Shown here one piece after another: positions 26,974 to 36,149 of a stretch of DNA of 64,000 nt. Below the pieces are notes generated by a model. It was not told where the DNA came from. It worked only from the letters and a program-made list of their open reading frames with translations, and searched no databases. This stretch comes from Streptomyces sp. DH5 (GTDB lineage: Bacteria; Actinomycetota; Actinomycetes; Streptomycetales; Streptomycetaceae), in assembly GCF_020873915.1 (NCBI RefSeq), contig NZ_JAHWGP010000034.1, positions 26,132-90,131 on the forward strand, given 5' to 3'. Position 1 is the first letter of the stretch. Each line of letters starts with the position of its first letter. The position numbers were made by a program, and so were the translations under genes.

Positions 26974-27750
26974 ATGGGACTTCTCGACGGCAAGGTCGTC
27001 CTCGTCAACGGCGGCAGCCAGGGCGTCGGTGCCGCCGTCGCCCGGGCCGCGGTCCGCGAGGGGGCGGTGGTGGCGGTGAGCGGGCGCCGCCCGGAGCCCG
27101 GTGAGGCGCTGGTCGCCGAGCTGACCGCCCGGGGCGGCGAGGCGGTGTTCCTACGGGCCGACCTGGCGGACGCCGAGCAGGCCCGGGCCTCGGTCACCCG
27201 GGTGGTGGAGGCGTACGGCCGCGTCGACTGCCTGGTCAACTCCGCCGGACTGACCGCGCGCGGCACGCTCCTGGACACCTCGCCCGAGTTGTTCGACCAG
27301 CACATCGCGATCAACCTGAAGGCGCCGTTCTTCGCCATGCAGGCCGCCGTGGCGGACATGGTGCGGCGCGAGGCGCCCGGCACGATCGTCAACATCATCA
27401 CCTCGTCGGCCCACGGCGGACAGCCGTTCCTCACGCCGTACGTGGCGGCGAAGGCCGGGCTCATCGGCCTCACACGCAACGCGGCGCACGCCCACCGCTG
27501 GGACCGGATCCGGATCAACGGCGTGAACATCGGCTGGACCGCCACCGAGGGCGAGGACGCCACCCAGCGCACCTTCCACGCCGCCGGGGACGACTGGCGC
27601 GAACAGGCCGGCGTGCGGCTGCCGATGGGCAGGCTGGGCCAGCCGGACGAGATCGCGGACTTCGTGGTCCTGCTGCTGTCCGACCGTTCCGGAGTGGTCA
27701 CCGGGTCCGTGATCGACTGGGACCAGAACGTCCTCGGCGGCCTCGACTGA
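26974..27750 (+). CDS. SDR-family oxidoreductase, copy B
   Basis: The translated protein is identical to the SDR at 20469-21245, with intact GGSQGVG loop, NSAG motif and YVAAK catalytic pair. It is co-transcribed with the copy B PhyH gene 19 bp upstream. Confidence 0.92.
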   Translation: MGLLDGKVVLVNGGSQGVGAAVARAAVREGAVVAVSGRRPEPGEALVAELTARGGEAVFLRADLADAEQARASVTRVVEAYGRVDCLVNSAGLTARGTLLDTSPELFDQHIAINLKAPFFAMQAAVADMVRREAPGTIVNIITSSAHGGQPFLTPYVAAKAGLIGLTRNAAHAHRWDRIRINGVNIGWTATEGEDATQRTFHAAGDDWREQAGVRLPMGRLGQPDEIADFVVLLLSDRSGVVTGSVIDWDQNVLGGLD

Positions 27751-27818
27751 CTCCTCCGTACCGCTCCCCCTGCCCGTCAGCACCCCCAGCACCTCCGCAC
27801 TGAAGGAGCACCGTCCCC

Positions 27819-28823
27819 ATGCGCATCGGAATCCTCGGCCTCGGCCGTATCGGCGCCTTCCACGCCGAGACCCTGTCCGGGCTCGACGCCGTCGAGTCCC
27901 TCGTCGTCTCCGACCCGTTCGCGCAGGCCGCGAAGGCCGCCGCCGAGCGGTTCGGCGCCGAGGTCGCGGACACCCCCGAGGCGCTGCTCGCGGCCGGGGT
28001 GGACGGGGTGGTCGTCGCCGCGGCGACCGACGCCCACCCGGCGCTGATCATGGCCTGTGCGGAGGCGGGGGTGCCCGTCTTCTGCGAGAAGCCCGTGGCA
28101 CGCACCATGGCCGAGGGGGTGGAGGTGCTGAAGGCCGTCGGCGGGCTGGACGTGCCGGTCCAGATCGGTTTCAACCGCCGCTTCGACGCGGGCTTCGTCG
28201 CCGCGCGGGCGGCCGTACGGAGCGGGGAGCTGGGCACGCTGCACACCGTGCGCTCGACCACGCTGGACCCGGCGCCGCCGCCGGCGGCGTACATCGCCTC
28301 CTCCGGGGGCATCTTCCGTGACTGCTCGGTGCACGACTTCGACATCATCCGCTGGGTGACCGGCCGGGAGGTGACCGAGGTGTACGCGGCCGGCGGCAAC
28401 CGGGGCGCCGGCTACATCCGGGAGGCGGGGGACGCCGACACCACCGGCGCGGTCCTCACCCTGGACGACGGCACGCTCGCGATGGTCTCCAACAGCCGTC
28501 ACAACGCCCGGGGGTACGACGTCCGCATGGAGATCCACGGCTTCACGGACTCCATCGCGGTCGGTCTGGAGGACAAGCTGCCGCTGCGGTCGGTGGAGCC
28601 GGGCACGGCCTTCCCCGCGGGTACCCCGCACGACTTCTTCATGGACCGGTTCGCGGCCGCCTACCGGGCCGAACTGGAGGCCTTCACCGAGGTCGTGGCC
28701 GGCTCCCGTCCCTCGCCGTGCACCGTCGCGGACGCCCTGGAGGCGGGCTGGATCGCCGAGGCGTGCACCCTCTCCCTGCGCGAGCACCGTCCCGTCACCG
28801 TCGAGGAGGTGCGGCAGGCCTGA
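27819..28823 (+). CDS. iolG: Inositol 2-dehydrogenase-like oxidoreductase, copy B
   Basis: The translated protein is identical to copy A at 21314-22318. It keeps the GLGRIG nucleotide loop, EKPVA motif and the HDFDIIRW active-site segment. It is the last gene of the copy B PhyH-SDR operon and ends at the copy B 36-bp hairpin. Confidence 0.85.
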   Translation: MRIGILGLGRIGAFHAETLSGLDAVESLVVSDPFAQAAKAAAERFGAEVADTPEALLAAGVDGVVVAAATDAHPALIMACAEAGVPVFCEKPVARTMAEGVEVLKAVGGLDVPVQIGFNRRFDAGFVAARAAVRSGELGTLHTVRSTTLDPAPPPAAYIASSGGIFRDCSVHDFDIIRWVTGREVTEVYAAGGNRGAGYIREAGDADTTGAVLTLDDGTLAMVSNSRHNARGYDVRMEIHGFTDSIAVGLEDKLPLRSVEPGTAFPAGTPHDFFMDRFAAAYRAELEAFTEVVAGSRPSPCTVADALEAGWIAEACTLSLREHRPVTVEEVRQA

Positions 28824-28840
28824 GAAGGGCCGGTCCGTGC

Positions 28841-28918
28841 CCGCTGTACCGCTGACACCACGACCGCGGCCGCCCCCCGGAAGGGGCGGCCGCGGTCGTG
28901 GTGTCAGCGGTACAGCGG
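28841..28918. terminator. Very long bidirectional hairpin, copy B
   Basis: Same as 22336-22413: a perfect 36-bp stem with loop CCGGAA. The right arm contains the 3' end of the minus-strand oxidoreductase at 28904. Confidence 0.9.
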
Positions 28919-29923
28919 TGGTTTCTCCACCAGGTCGACCTCCACCCGGCCGCCCTCCTCCAGCGCGCGGACGCCGGCCTCGCAGACGGCCGCGGCGGCG
29001 TAGCCGTCCCAGGTGCTCGGGCCGGTGACCCCGCCGTCTCGGGTGGTGTCGACCCAGGCCTGGATCTCGTCGTCGTAGGCCTGGGCGAAGCGGTCGGTCC
29101 AGTCCTGGGTGATGGTGCCGCCCCAGCGGCCGGCCGTGTGGGTGACCAGGGAGTGGCCGTCGCCGATGCGCGCGGTGCCGTGTTCGCAGACCACCTCGGC
29201 CTGGACCTGGTAGCCGAAACCGCAGTTGACGAAGATCTCGACGTCGGAGAGGGCGCCGCCGTCGGTCTCCAGGACGACGAACTGGGGATCGCTCAGTCCC
29301 TCGGGGGCGCCCGCCGACGCGGTGGGGCGCAGCACCGTCACGGCGGTGATCTCGTGGCCGAGGAGCCAGCGGGTGGCGTCCACCTCGTGGGCGACGGAGT
29401 CGGTGATGAGCATAGCGCTGGTGAAGAAGGGCGGGCAGGCCACGTTGCGGTGGCGGTTGTGCAGCATCAGCGGGCGGCCGAGCCGCCCGTCGGCCAGGAG
29501 GGCCTTCAGCTGCACGTACTCGCTGTCGTAGCGGCGCATGAAGCCGACCTGCACCCGGCGGTGGCCGAGGGCCTGTTCGGCTTCCATGACGCGCAGGGCG
29601 GAGGCCGCGTCGGGGGTGAGCGGCTTCTCGCACAGGACGGGCAGGTCGTGCTCGAACGCGGTGAGCAGGGCGGCCTCGTGGGCCGGCCCCGAGGAGGCGA
29701 TCAGCACGGCGTCGACATCGGCCGCCGCCATCGCGGCGGCCGCGTCGGTGTGGACGGTGCAGCCGTCGATGCCCGCGGCGACGGCCCCGGCCCGTTCGGC
29801 GTCGATGTCCACGACGGCGGTGACCCGCGCGCCGCTGACGACCCGGTCGATCCGGCGTACGTGGTCGGTGCCCATGCGGCCGGTGCCGATGACGGCGATG
29901 CCCAGTGGCTCGCGCCGGTGCAT
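28904..29923 (-). CDS. Gfo/Idh/MocA oxidoreductase, inositol dehydrogenase-like, copy B
   Basis: The translated protein is identical to the copy A protein at 22399-23418. This copy keeps what is probably the ancestral context. It is the fifth gene of the minus-strand operon of binding protein, permease, ATPase, isomerase and this dehydrogenase, 25 bp after the isomerase stop. It is therefore the copy expected to be induced together with sugar uptake. Confidence 0.88.
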   Translation of the reverse strand: MHRREPLGIAVIGTGRMGTDHVRRIDRVVSGARVTAVVDIDAERAGAVAAGIDGCTVHTDAAAAMAAADVDAVLIASSGPAHEAALLTAFEHDLPVLCEKPLTPDAASALRVMEAEQALGHRRVQVGFMRRYDSEYVQLKALLADGRLGRPLMLHNRHRNVACPPFFTSAMLITDSVAHEVDATRWLLGHEITAVTVLRPTASAGAPEGLSDPQFVVLETDGGALSDVEIFVNCGFGYQVQAEVVCEHGTARIGDGHSLVTHTAGRWGGTITQDWTDRFAQAYDDEIQAWVDTTRDGGVTGPSTWDGYAAAAVCEAGVRALEEGGRVEVDLVEKPPLYR

Positions 29924-29948
29924 CTCTTCCCCCTCCCGGTCCGGGTCG

Positions 29949-30851
29949 TCAGGCGCCGCAGGAGCGGAGGAACCTGCGGGTGCGCACCGCGATCGGGAGC
30001 GGCTTGTCGGGCTCACAGGGGTACATGTCCTGCTCGACGATCGCGAACAGGTCCACGTCGAGCTTCTGGGCGGCGGTGAGGACCGGGCCGAGGTCGGGGA
30101 CGCCGGCGGGCGGTTCGCACATCACTCCGCGCTGGACGGCGGGCCCGAACGGGATCTGGTTCGCGACCACGTCGGCGAGGATCTCCGGGTCGACCTGCTT
30201 GAGGTGCAGGTAGCCGATGCGCTCGCCGTAGGTCTCGATCAGCTTGACGCTGTCGCCGCCGCAGTAGGCGTAGTGGCCGGTGTCCAGGCAGAGGTTGACG
30301 AGGCCGGAGTCGGTGGAGTCGAGGAAGCGCTCGACGTGCTCCTCGGTGTCGATGTGGGTGTCGGCGTGCGGGTGGACGACGATGTCGAGGCCGTACGTCT
30401 CCTTCACCTCGCGCCCGAGGCGTTCCATGCCCCGGGTGAGGTGGCCCCACTGCTCGGTGGTGAGTTCCGCCGGTTCGAGGATCTCGGCGGTCTTGTCGTC
30501 GCGCCAGAAGGAGGGGATGACGACGAGGTGCTTCGCGTCCATGTCCCGGGTGAGGGCGGCGACGCGGCTGACCTGCTCCCAGGTGGACTCCCACTCGGAG
30601 GGGCCGCGGTGCAGTCCGCAGAAGATGGTGCCGGCGGAGACCCTCAGGCCCCGCCGGTTCACCTCGTCGGTGAGGCGGGCCGGGTCGGTCGGGAGGTAGC
30701 CGTAGGGGCCGAGTTCGATCCAGGAGTAGCCGGCCTCGGCGACCTCGTCGAGGAAGCGCTGCCAGGGCACCTGCTGCGGGTCGTCGGGGAACCAGACGCC
30801 CCAGGAGTCGGGGGCGGAACCGACCCGGATGCGGTCGAGCGCGACTGCCAT
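29949..30851 (-). CDS. Sugar-phosphate isomerase/epimerase (IolE/IolI-like TIM barrel), intact copy
   Basis: This 300-residue xylose-isomerase-like TIM barrel starts with [18 protein letters not shown], similar to the GxAPxSWG opening of inosose dehydratases (IolE) and inosose isomerases (IolI). Metal ligands are likely in [27 protein letters not shown] and YLHLKQVDP. No other iolE candidate is in the cluster, so it may catalyse dehydration or isomerisation of 2-keto-inositol. ATG 30851 lies one base after the ATPase stop, so it is the fourth gene of the transporter operon. The right end of the duplication falls inside it (30724-30729). Confidence 0.85.
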   Translation of the reverse strand: MAVALDRIRVGSAPDSWGVWFPDDPQQVPWQRFLDEVAEAGYSWIELGPYGYLPTDPARLTDEVNRRGLRVSAGTIFCGLHRGPSEWESTWEQVSRVAALTRDMDAKHLVVIPSFWRDDKTAEILEPAELTTEQWGHLTRGMERLGREVKETYGLDIVVHPHADTHIDTEEHVERFLDSTDSGLVNLCLDTGHYAYCGGDSVKLIETYGERIGYLHLKQVDPEILADVVANQIPFGPAVQRGVMCEPPAGVPDLGPVLTAAQKLDVDLFAIVEQDMYPCEPDKPLPIAVRTRRFLRSCGA

Positions 30852-30852
30852 G

Positions 30853-31764
30853 TCAGGACTTTCCTTCCTCGGGTGCGGCGGCGGGGGCCCGGAGGTCGCC
30901 CTCCTCGGGGAGCTCCTCGGTGTCGACGCCGCGGACCTGCGCCAGCTCGTGCTTGAGGGCGGCCAGTTCGGCGCCGCCGGCCATGTGGTTGGTCAGCTCG
31001 TCGAGGCCCACCTCGCTGCGGTCGGCGCTGAGTTCCAGGGTGCCCAGGCGCAGCACGCTGAAGTGGTCGCCGACCATGTAGGCGTGGTGCGGGTTGTGGG
31101 TGATGAAGATGACGCCGAGGCCGCGGTCGCGGGCCATGGCGATGTACTTGAGGACCACTCCGGACTGCTTGACGCCGAGGGCGGCGGTCGGCTCGTCGAG
31201 GATGAGGACGCGGGCGCCGAAGTGGACGGCGCGGGCGATGGCGACGCACTGGCGCTGGCCGCCGGAGAGGGTGCCGATGGGCTGTTCCATGTCGTCCAGG
31301 ACGATGCCCATGTTGCGCAGTTCCTCGTCGGCCGTCTTCTTCATCCGGTCGATGTCGAGGCGGCGGACGGGCCAGGGGCCCCGGGTCAGCTCGGAGCCGA
31401 GGAAGAAGTTGCGCCACACGGGCATCAGCGGGACGACCGCGAGGTCCTGGTAGACGGTGGCGATGCCCTTGTCGAGTGCCTCGCGCGGGCTGGAGAACCG
31501 TACGGGGCCGCCGTCGACGAGGAACTCGCCCTCGGTGTGCTGGTGCAGCCCGGAGATGATCTTGATGAGGGTGGACTTGCCGGCGCCGTTGTCGCCGAGG
31601 ACGCAGCTCACCTTGCCGGGGTGGACGGTCAGGTCGACGCCGTGCAGGGCGCGGATGTTGCCGTAGGACTTGCCGGCGGCGCGGAGTTCGACGAGGGGGC
31701 GGTCCCCGCCGGAGGGGGTGTCCTCGAGGACGGCGCCGGGGACGGAGGTCTTCTTGTCGGTCAT
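30853..31764 (-). CDS. Sugar ABC transporter ATPase
   Basis: This 303-residue protein has a single ATPase domain. Walker A is [14 protein letters not shown], the Q-loop region [11 protein letters not shown], the signature [14 protein letters not shown], Walker [12 protein letters not shown] and the switch histidine IFITHN. It is a single-domain enzyme, unlike the double-domain RbsA/XylG type. A charged C-terminal tail of about 50 residues ends PEEGKS. ATG 31764 is preferred over GTG 31773 because GGAGGT lies eight bases upstream of the ATG. It powers the permease encoded just upstream. Confidence 0.94.
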   Translation of the reverse strand: MTDKKTSVPGAVLEDTPSGGDRPLVELRAAGKSYGNIRALHGVDLTVHPGKVSCVLGDNGAGKSTLIKIISGLHQHTEGEFLVDGGPVRFSSPREALDKGIATVYQDLAVVPLMPVWRNFFLGSELTRGPWPVRRLDIDRMKKTADEELRNMGIVLDDMEQPIGTLSGGQRQCVAIARAVHFGARVLILDEPTAALGVKQSGVVLKYIAMARDRGLGVIFITHNPHHAYMVGDHFSVLRLGTLELSADRSEVGLDELTNHMAGGAELAALKHELAQVRGVDTEELPEEGDLRAPAAAPEEGKS

Positions 31765-31769
31765 TGCGG

Positions 31770-32852
31770 TCACCTCCGGGTCGCCGTGCGCTGGACCCAC
31801 AGATTGATGAGGACGGCGCCGAGGAGCATCACGCCGAGGAATGCCTTGAACCAGTCGGGGTTCCAGCCGGCGTAGACGATGCCCTGCTGCACCATGCCGA
31901 ACATGAAGGCACCGAAGACCGGGCCGATCGCGGAGCCGTAGCCGCCGGTCAGCAGGCAGCCACCGATGACCGCCGCGGCGATGTAGATGAGCTCCTGGCC
32001 CACGCCCTCGCCGGACTGCACGGTGTTGAAGGAGAACAGGTTGTGCATGCCGACGAACCAGGCGCCGAAGCCGACCAGCATGAACAGCGAGATCTTGGTG
32101 AAGGTGACGGGGACGCCGACCGCGCGGGCGCTGTCCTTGTTGCCGCCGACCGCGAAGATCCAGTTGCCGTACTTGGTGCGCAGCAGGACCCAGGTGGCCA
32201 GGGCGGCGAAGACCAGCCACCACACCACGGTGATCTTCACCTGGACGCCGCCGACCTCGAAGCTGGAGGCGAAGAGGGCCTTGGCCTGGTCGAAGCCGTC
32301 CATGTCGCTGATGTCGTCGGTGGCGACGTTGCCGGTGACCAGTTTGGTCACGGCGAGGTTGACGCCCTGGAGGATCAGGAAGGTGCCGAGGGTGACCAGG
32401 AAGCTGGGCAAACCGGTCTTGACCAGCATCCAGCCGTTGAACATGCCGACGGCGAGGGACACCACCAGGGCGACGACGACGCCCACCCAGACGTTCAGGG
32501 TGAGCTGGTAGCTGAGCATGCTCGCGGTCAGCGCCGAGGTGATGACGGCGACACCGGCCGAGAGGTCGAACTCGCCGCCGATCATCAGCAGCGCCACGGG
32601 CAGCGCCATGATGCCGATGGTCGACGACTGGTACAGGATGTTCGCCATCGAGCTGCCGTCCCGGACGGGCGGGGCGGCGAAGAGGAAGAACACGAGGACG
32701 GCCACGGCACCGAGGAGGACGCCGACCTCTGGCCGGGCGAGCAGCCGCAGCGCCAGCGGGCGCCGCGCCGTGCGGCCGTCGCTCTCCCTGGGGCCGGGAG
32801 CCGGCGGCGGGGTGGCCGCCGCCGGCTCAGCCTGTGGTGCCATGCTCATCAC
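31770..32852 (-). CDS. Sugar ABC transporter permease
   Basis: This 360-residue permease is of the ribose/xylose/inositol class (BPD_transp_2). After a Pro/Ala-rich cytoplasmic N terminus it has 8-10 hydrophobic helices. Family segments include [35 protein letters not shown] and [25 protein letters not shown] 32852 overlaps the binding-protein stop by four bases and has AAGGG six bases upstream; ATG 32849 is an alternative start. It is second in the operon, and translational coupling is likely. Confidence 0.92.
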   Translation of the reverse strand: MMSMAPQAEPAAATPPPAPGPRESDGRTARRPLALRLLARPEVGVLLGAVAVLVFFLFAAPPVRDGSSMANILYQSSTIGIMALPVALLMIGGEFDLSAGVAVITSALTASMLSYQLTLNVWVGVVVALVVSLAVGMFNGWMLVKTGLPSFLVTLGTFLILQGVNLAVTKLVTGNVATDDISDMDGFDQAKALFASSFEVGGVQVKITVVWWLVFAALATWVLLRTKYGNWIFAVGGNKDSARAVGVPVTFTKISLFMLVGFGAWFVGMHNLFSFNTVQSGEGVGQELIYIAAAVIGGCLLTGGYGSAIGPVFGAFMFGMVQQGIVYAGWNPDWFKAFLGVMLLGAVLINLWVQRTATRR

Positions 32853-33865
32853 CGAGTGCCCTTCGCGGCGAACTCGGAGACCGCGTCGACGTTGGACTTG
32901 TCGACGAACGCCGGGCCGGTCAGCACCGGCTGCTCACCGCCACCGCTGTAGTTGCCGTTGTTCTTGTAGAGCCACAGGCCGTCGATCGCGAGGTAGCCCT
33001 GGAGGTAGGGCTGCTGGTCCACGGCGAACTCGATGTCGCCGGCCTGGATCGCCTTGGTCAGGTCCTTGTTGAGGTCGAAGGTGGCGACCTTCGCCTTGCT
33101 GCCGGCGTCGCCCACCGACTGCACGGCGGTCGGCGCGAAGGGCGCGCCGAGGGTGACGACGTAGTCGATGGAGGAGTCCTGCTTGAGCTTGGCGGTGACG
33201 GTCGACTTGACCGACGGCATGTCGGTGCCGTTGACGTTGACGACCTGGGTCTCGCCCTCGAAGGTCTTCTTCAGGCCGTCGCAGCGCTGGGTCAGGCCGA
33301 CGTTGCCCTGCTCGTGGACGACGCAGAGGGTGCTCTTGGCACCGACCTCGTTGAGCTTCTTGCCGAACGCCTCGCCCGCGACGGACTCGTCCTGGCCGAA
33401 GAACTCCAGCAGGCCGAGGTCCTTCCAGTCGCTCAGTCCGGAGTTGAGGCCGACCACGGGTATGCCGGCCGCCGTGGCCTTGTTGAGGACCTCCTTGAGC
33501 GCGTCCGGCTTGGCGAGGGTGACGGCTATGCCGTCGACCTTCTGGTCGATCGCGTTCTGCACCAGGTTGGCCTGGTTGCCCGCGTTCGGGTCGGCGGAGT
33601 AGAGGAGGTCGACGTTGTCCTTGGCGGCCGCGGCCTCGGCACCCTTGCGGACGATGTCCCAGAAGGTGTCACCGGGCGCCTGGTGGGTGACGAGGGCGAC
33701 CTTCATGCGGGGCGTGGAGGCCTTGCCCGCCGAGGCGTCGGCTCCGCCCTCCTCCGACTTCTTGCCGCCGGAACCGCTGGAACAGCCGGCGAGGGTCAGA
33801 GCGGCTGCCGCCGCGACCGCGACGATGACGGTTCTGCGGGGTCGGATGTGAGAAGAGCGGTCCAT
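32849..33865 (-). CDS. Sugar ABC transporter binding lipoprotein
   Basis: This 338-residue lipoprotein has an RR-containing signal region and the lipobox LAGC (cysteine at about residue 28), followed by a Ser/Gly-rich linker. The mature part is a periplasmic-binding-protein type I fold related to ribose- and xylose-binding proteins. It has VALVTHQAPGDTFWDIVRKGAE, VDGIAVTLAKPDALKEV and a hinge region FAVDQQPYLQGYLAIDGL. It captures sugar outside the membrane for the downstream permease and ATPase. The inositol genes nearby make inositol or a related cyclitol the likely ligand. ATG 33865 follows AGGTGCAGGA. Confidence 0.94.
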   Translation of the reverse strand: MDRSSHIRPRRTVIVAVAAAAALTLAGCSSGSGGKKSEEGGADASAGKASTPRMKVALVTHQAPGDTFWDIVRKGAEAAAAKDNVDLLYSADPNAGNQANLVQNAIDQKVDGIAVTLAKPDALKEVLNKATAAGIPVVGLNSGLSDWKDLGLLEFFGQDESVAGEAFGKKLNEVGAKSTLCVVHEQGNVGLTQRCDGLKKTFEGETQVVNVNGTDMPSVKSTVTAKLKQDSSIDYVVTLGAPFAPTAVQSVGDAGSKAKVATFDLNKDLTKAIQAGDIEFAVDQQPYLQGYLAIDGLWLYKNNGNYSGGGEQPVLTGPAFVDKSNVDAVSEFAAKGTR

Positions 33866-34004
33866 CTGTCCTGCACCTCACTGTGCTACGCGGGGAAAGG
33901 GCGGGAGTCCGGGGCCCGGTGGCCCGGAACTCCGGGAGTCCGGGTGTGTGCCATGGCACACGGCTGTCGTGCTGGGACGCGATCCAATCCCCAGATACGG
34001 CTGC

Positions 34005-34092
34005 TGTCAATACTTTGTTAAGACATCATTTCAGGCACTCGTCCGAATGTAAGTACAAACTATTGACATCACCGCCCCCGGAGACCTACACC
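34005..34092. promoter_or_regulatory. Divergent inositol control region
   Basis: The 316-bp gap between the binding-protein gene and iolC contains several signals. TGTCAA...AGACA (34005-34025) is an imperfect dyad. TTTGTACTTACA lies on the minus strand (34059-34048) and matches the element near the LacI gene. A candidate plus promoter has TTGACA (34063-34068), 18 bp, then TACACC (34087-34092). A candidate minus promoter is TTAACA, 18 bp, TATCTG around 34019-33990. This is the natural target for the LacI and GntR proteins. I see nothing distinct from 33866 to 33985 or 34093 to 34170. Confidence 0.55.
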
Positions 34093-34181
34093 TGAGAGGC
34101 GGCAGGTCCCCGGAATCCACGTCCCACCGTGGCAGGACGCCTCGGGACCCGCATCCCCAGCAGCTTCAGGAGCATCGCCTC

Positions 34182-35171
34182 ATGGCCGACTCACCACAGT
34201 ATTTCGACCTCATCACCATGGGTCGCATCGGGGTCGATCTTTATCCCCTGCAGACCGGTGTGCCGCTGTCGCGGGTGGAGACATTCGGGAAGTTCCTGGG
34301 CGGATCGGCCGCGAACGTGGCGGTCGCGGCCGCCCGGCTGGGCCGCTCCACCGCCGTGATCACGCGCACCGGGGCGGACCCCTTCGGCACCTATCTGCAC
34401 GAGGCGCTGAACGACTTCGGCGTGGACGACCGCTGGGTCACCCCGGTGGCCGCCCTTCCCACCCCCGTCACGTTCTGCGAGATCTTCCCGCCGGACGACT
34501 TCCCGCTCTACTTCTACCGCCGTCCCAAGGCACCCGACCTGGAGATCCACACCCACGAGCTGGACCTGCCCGCCGTGCGCGCGGCGGGGATCTTCTGGGT
34601 CACCGGCACCGGTCTGAGCGAGGAGCCGAGCCGCTCGGCCACCCTCGACGCCCTCGCGGCCCGCGACAAGGCCGGCACCACCGTCTTCGACCTGGACTGG
34701 CGCCCCATGTTCTGGCGGGATCCCGACCAGGCCCGCCCCCACTACCGCGAGGCGCTGCGGCACGCCACGGTCGCGGTCGGCAACCTCGACGAGTGCGAGG
34801 TCGCCACGGGCGTGCGTGAACCCGAGGCCTGCGCGCGGGCGCTGCTGGCGGCCGGTGTGGAGCTGGCCGTCGTCAAGCAGGGCCCGAAGGGTGTGCTCGC
34901 CGTGCACCGCGACGGCACCCGGGCCGAGGTGCCCCCGGTGCCGGTCGAGGTGGTCAACGGTCTCGGCGCGGGCGACGCCTTCGGCGGCTCGCTCTGCCAC
35001 GGTCTGCTCGCCGGCTGGGACCTGGAGCGGACCATGCGCCACGCCAACGCCGCCGGTGCCCTCGTCGCCTCGCGCCTCGCCTGCTCGTCCGCCATGCCGA
35101 CGCCGTCGGAGGTGGCGGACCTCCTCGCGCGGGCCGCGTCGCCGGACGCGGGCCTGCCGAGCCAGCCCTGA
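34182..35171 (+). CDS. iolC: 5-dehydro-2-deoxygluconokinase
   Basis: This 329-residue PfkB-family kinase has the N-terminal signature GKFLGGSAANVAVAAARLG, the IolC-like PTPVTFCEIFPPDDFPLYFYRRPKAPD segment and the catalytic NGLGAGDAFGGSL near the C terminus. It phosphorylates 2-deoxy-5-keto-gluconate in inositol catabolism. ATG 34182 has CAGGAG about ten bases upstream. It is first in the plus-strand operon with the aldolase, iolB, iolD and probably gntR. Confidence 0.94.
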   Translation: MADSPQYFDLITMGRIGVDLYPLQTGVPLSRVETFGKFLGGSAANVAVAAARLGRSTAVITRTGADPFGTYLHEALNDFGVDDRWVTPVAALPTPVTFCEIFPPDDFPLYFYRRPKAPDLEIHTHELDLPAVRAAGIFWVTGTGLSEEPSRSATLDALAARDKAGTTVFDLDWRPMFWRDPDQARPHYREALRHATVAVGNLDECEVATGVREPEACARALLAAGVELAVVKQGPKGVLAVHRDGTRAEVPPVPVEVVNGLGAGDAFGGSLCHGLLAGWDLERTMRHANAAGALVASRLACSSAMPTPSEVADLLARAASPDAGLPSQP

Positions 35172-35185
35172 ACGGAGCCCTTCCC

Positions 35186-36061
35186 TTGAACCTCAGCATC
35201 CCCGACCTCACCGCGGTCCGCGCCCGGAACCCGGAGGCCGTCGCCGAGGCGGCCGCCCGCCGGGCCCGCCGCCCGCTGATCGGCGACAGCGGCCGGCTGA
35301 TGATCGTGGCCGCCGACCACCCCGCCCGGGGCGCGCTCGGCATCGGTGACCGGCCCCTGGCCATGGCGGACCGGGCCGACCTGCTGGAACGTCTGTGCGT
35401 CGCGCTGTCCCGGCCGGGCATGGACGGGGTGCTGGCCACCGCCGACATCCTGGAGGACCTGCTGCTCCTCGGGGCGCTGGAGAACAAGGTCGTCATGGGG
35501 TCGATGAACCGCGGCGGCCTGGCGGGCGCGTCCTTCGAGATGGACGACCGTTTCACCGGCCACCGCGCCGAGGACATCGCCCGGCTGGGTTTCGACGCCG
35601 GCAAGCTGCTGGTCCGGATCGACTACGACGACCCCGGCTCGCTGACCACCCTGGAGTCCTCCGCCCGCGCCGTGGACGCCATGGCCGAGCGCCGGCTGCC
35701 GGTGTTCGTGGAGCCGTTCATCTCCCGCCGGGTGGACGGCCGGGTGCGCAACGACCTGTCCGCCGAGGCCGTCACCCGCTCCATCGCCATCGCCTCCGGA
35801 CTGGGCGGCACCTCCGCCTACACCTGGCTGAAACTGCCGGTCACCGACGACGTCGAGGACATGGCCGAGGTGCTGCGGACCTCGACGCTGCCGGTGGTGC
35901 TGCTCGGCGGGGAGGTCGGCGACCAGGAGGCCGCGTACGCGCGGTGGGGCAAGGCGCTGCGGCTGCCCACCGTGCAGGGGATGGTCGTCGGCCGCTCCCT
36001 GCTGTATCCGGCGGACGGCAGTGTGGAGAAGGCGGTCGACACGGCCGTCGGCCTGCTGTGA
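35186..36061 (+). CDS. Deoxyribose-phosphate-aldolase-like protein (IolJ role likely)
   Basis: This 291-residue protein belongs to the (beta/alpha)8 aldolase-like family that accompanies inositol genes in actinobacteria, often annotated as Cgl0159-like or deoxyribose-phosphate aldolase. Notable segments are LMIVAADHPARGALG, GVLATADILEDLLLLGALENKVVMGSMNRGG and the likely lysine strand TSAYTWLKLPV. In the pathway it would cleave 2-deoxy-5-keto-gluconate-6-phosphate to DHAP and malonate semialdehyde, which is inference. The start is TTG 35186 with GGAGCCC upstream. Its last four codons and stop are the first part of a 30-bp tandem repeat. Confidence 0.85.
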   Translation: MNLSIPDLTAVRARNPEAVAEAAARRARRPLIGDSGRLMIVAADHPARGALGIGDRPLAMADRADLLERLCVALSRPGMDGVLATADILEDLLLLGALENKVVMGSMNRGGLAGASFEMDDRFTGHRAEDIARLGFDAGKLLVRIDYDDPGSLTTLESSARAVDAMAERRLPVFVEPFISRRVDGRVRNDLSAEAVTRSIAIASGLGGTSAYTWLKLPVTDDVEDMAEVLRTSTLPVVLLGGEVGDQEAAYARWGKALRLPTVQGMVVGRSLLYPADGSVEKAVDTAVGLL

Positions 36062-36136
36062 CGAGCCCCCACGACAGTCGGCCTGCTGTGACGAGCCCCC
36101 ACGACAGTCGGCCTGCTGCGACGGGCCCCTACGACA
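36047..36136. repeat. Three tandem 30-bp units spanning the aldolase stop codon
   Basis: The unit begins GTCGGCCTGCTGTGACGAGC and is 30 bp long. It occurs at 36047, 36077 and 36107; the first two copies are identical and the third has three changes. The first copy encodes the C-terminal VGLL and TGA of the aldolase. The array therefore repeats the gene end, and the third copy changes the TGA to CGA. It ends just before the iolB ribosome site. Confidence 0.9.
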
Positions 36137-36149
36137 ACGGAGGCACCGC

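Larger units (their letters stand above)
24219..30723. repeat. 6,505-bp tandem duplication, copy B
   Basis: This is the second direct copy of the unit at 17714-24218. It begins in the 5' part of the TMEM175-like gene, which is here fused to the isomerase. It ends inside the intact isomerase gene at the third GAGTAG (30724-30729). The copies are adjacent with no intervening sequence, insertion sequence or longer flanking repeat. The arrangement is a simple tandem duplication. Confidence 0.95.

Noticed and set aside
17714-30729. The duplication considered as a transposon or composite element
   Set aside because: There is no transposase, terminal inverted repeat or target duplication beyond the 6-bp microhomology, and the copies are directly adjacent.
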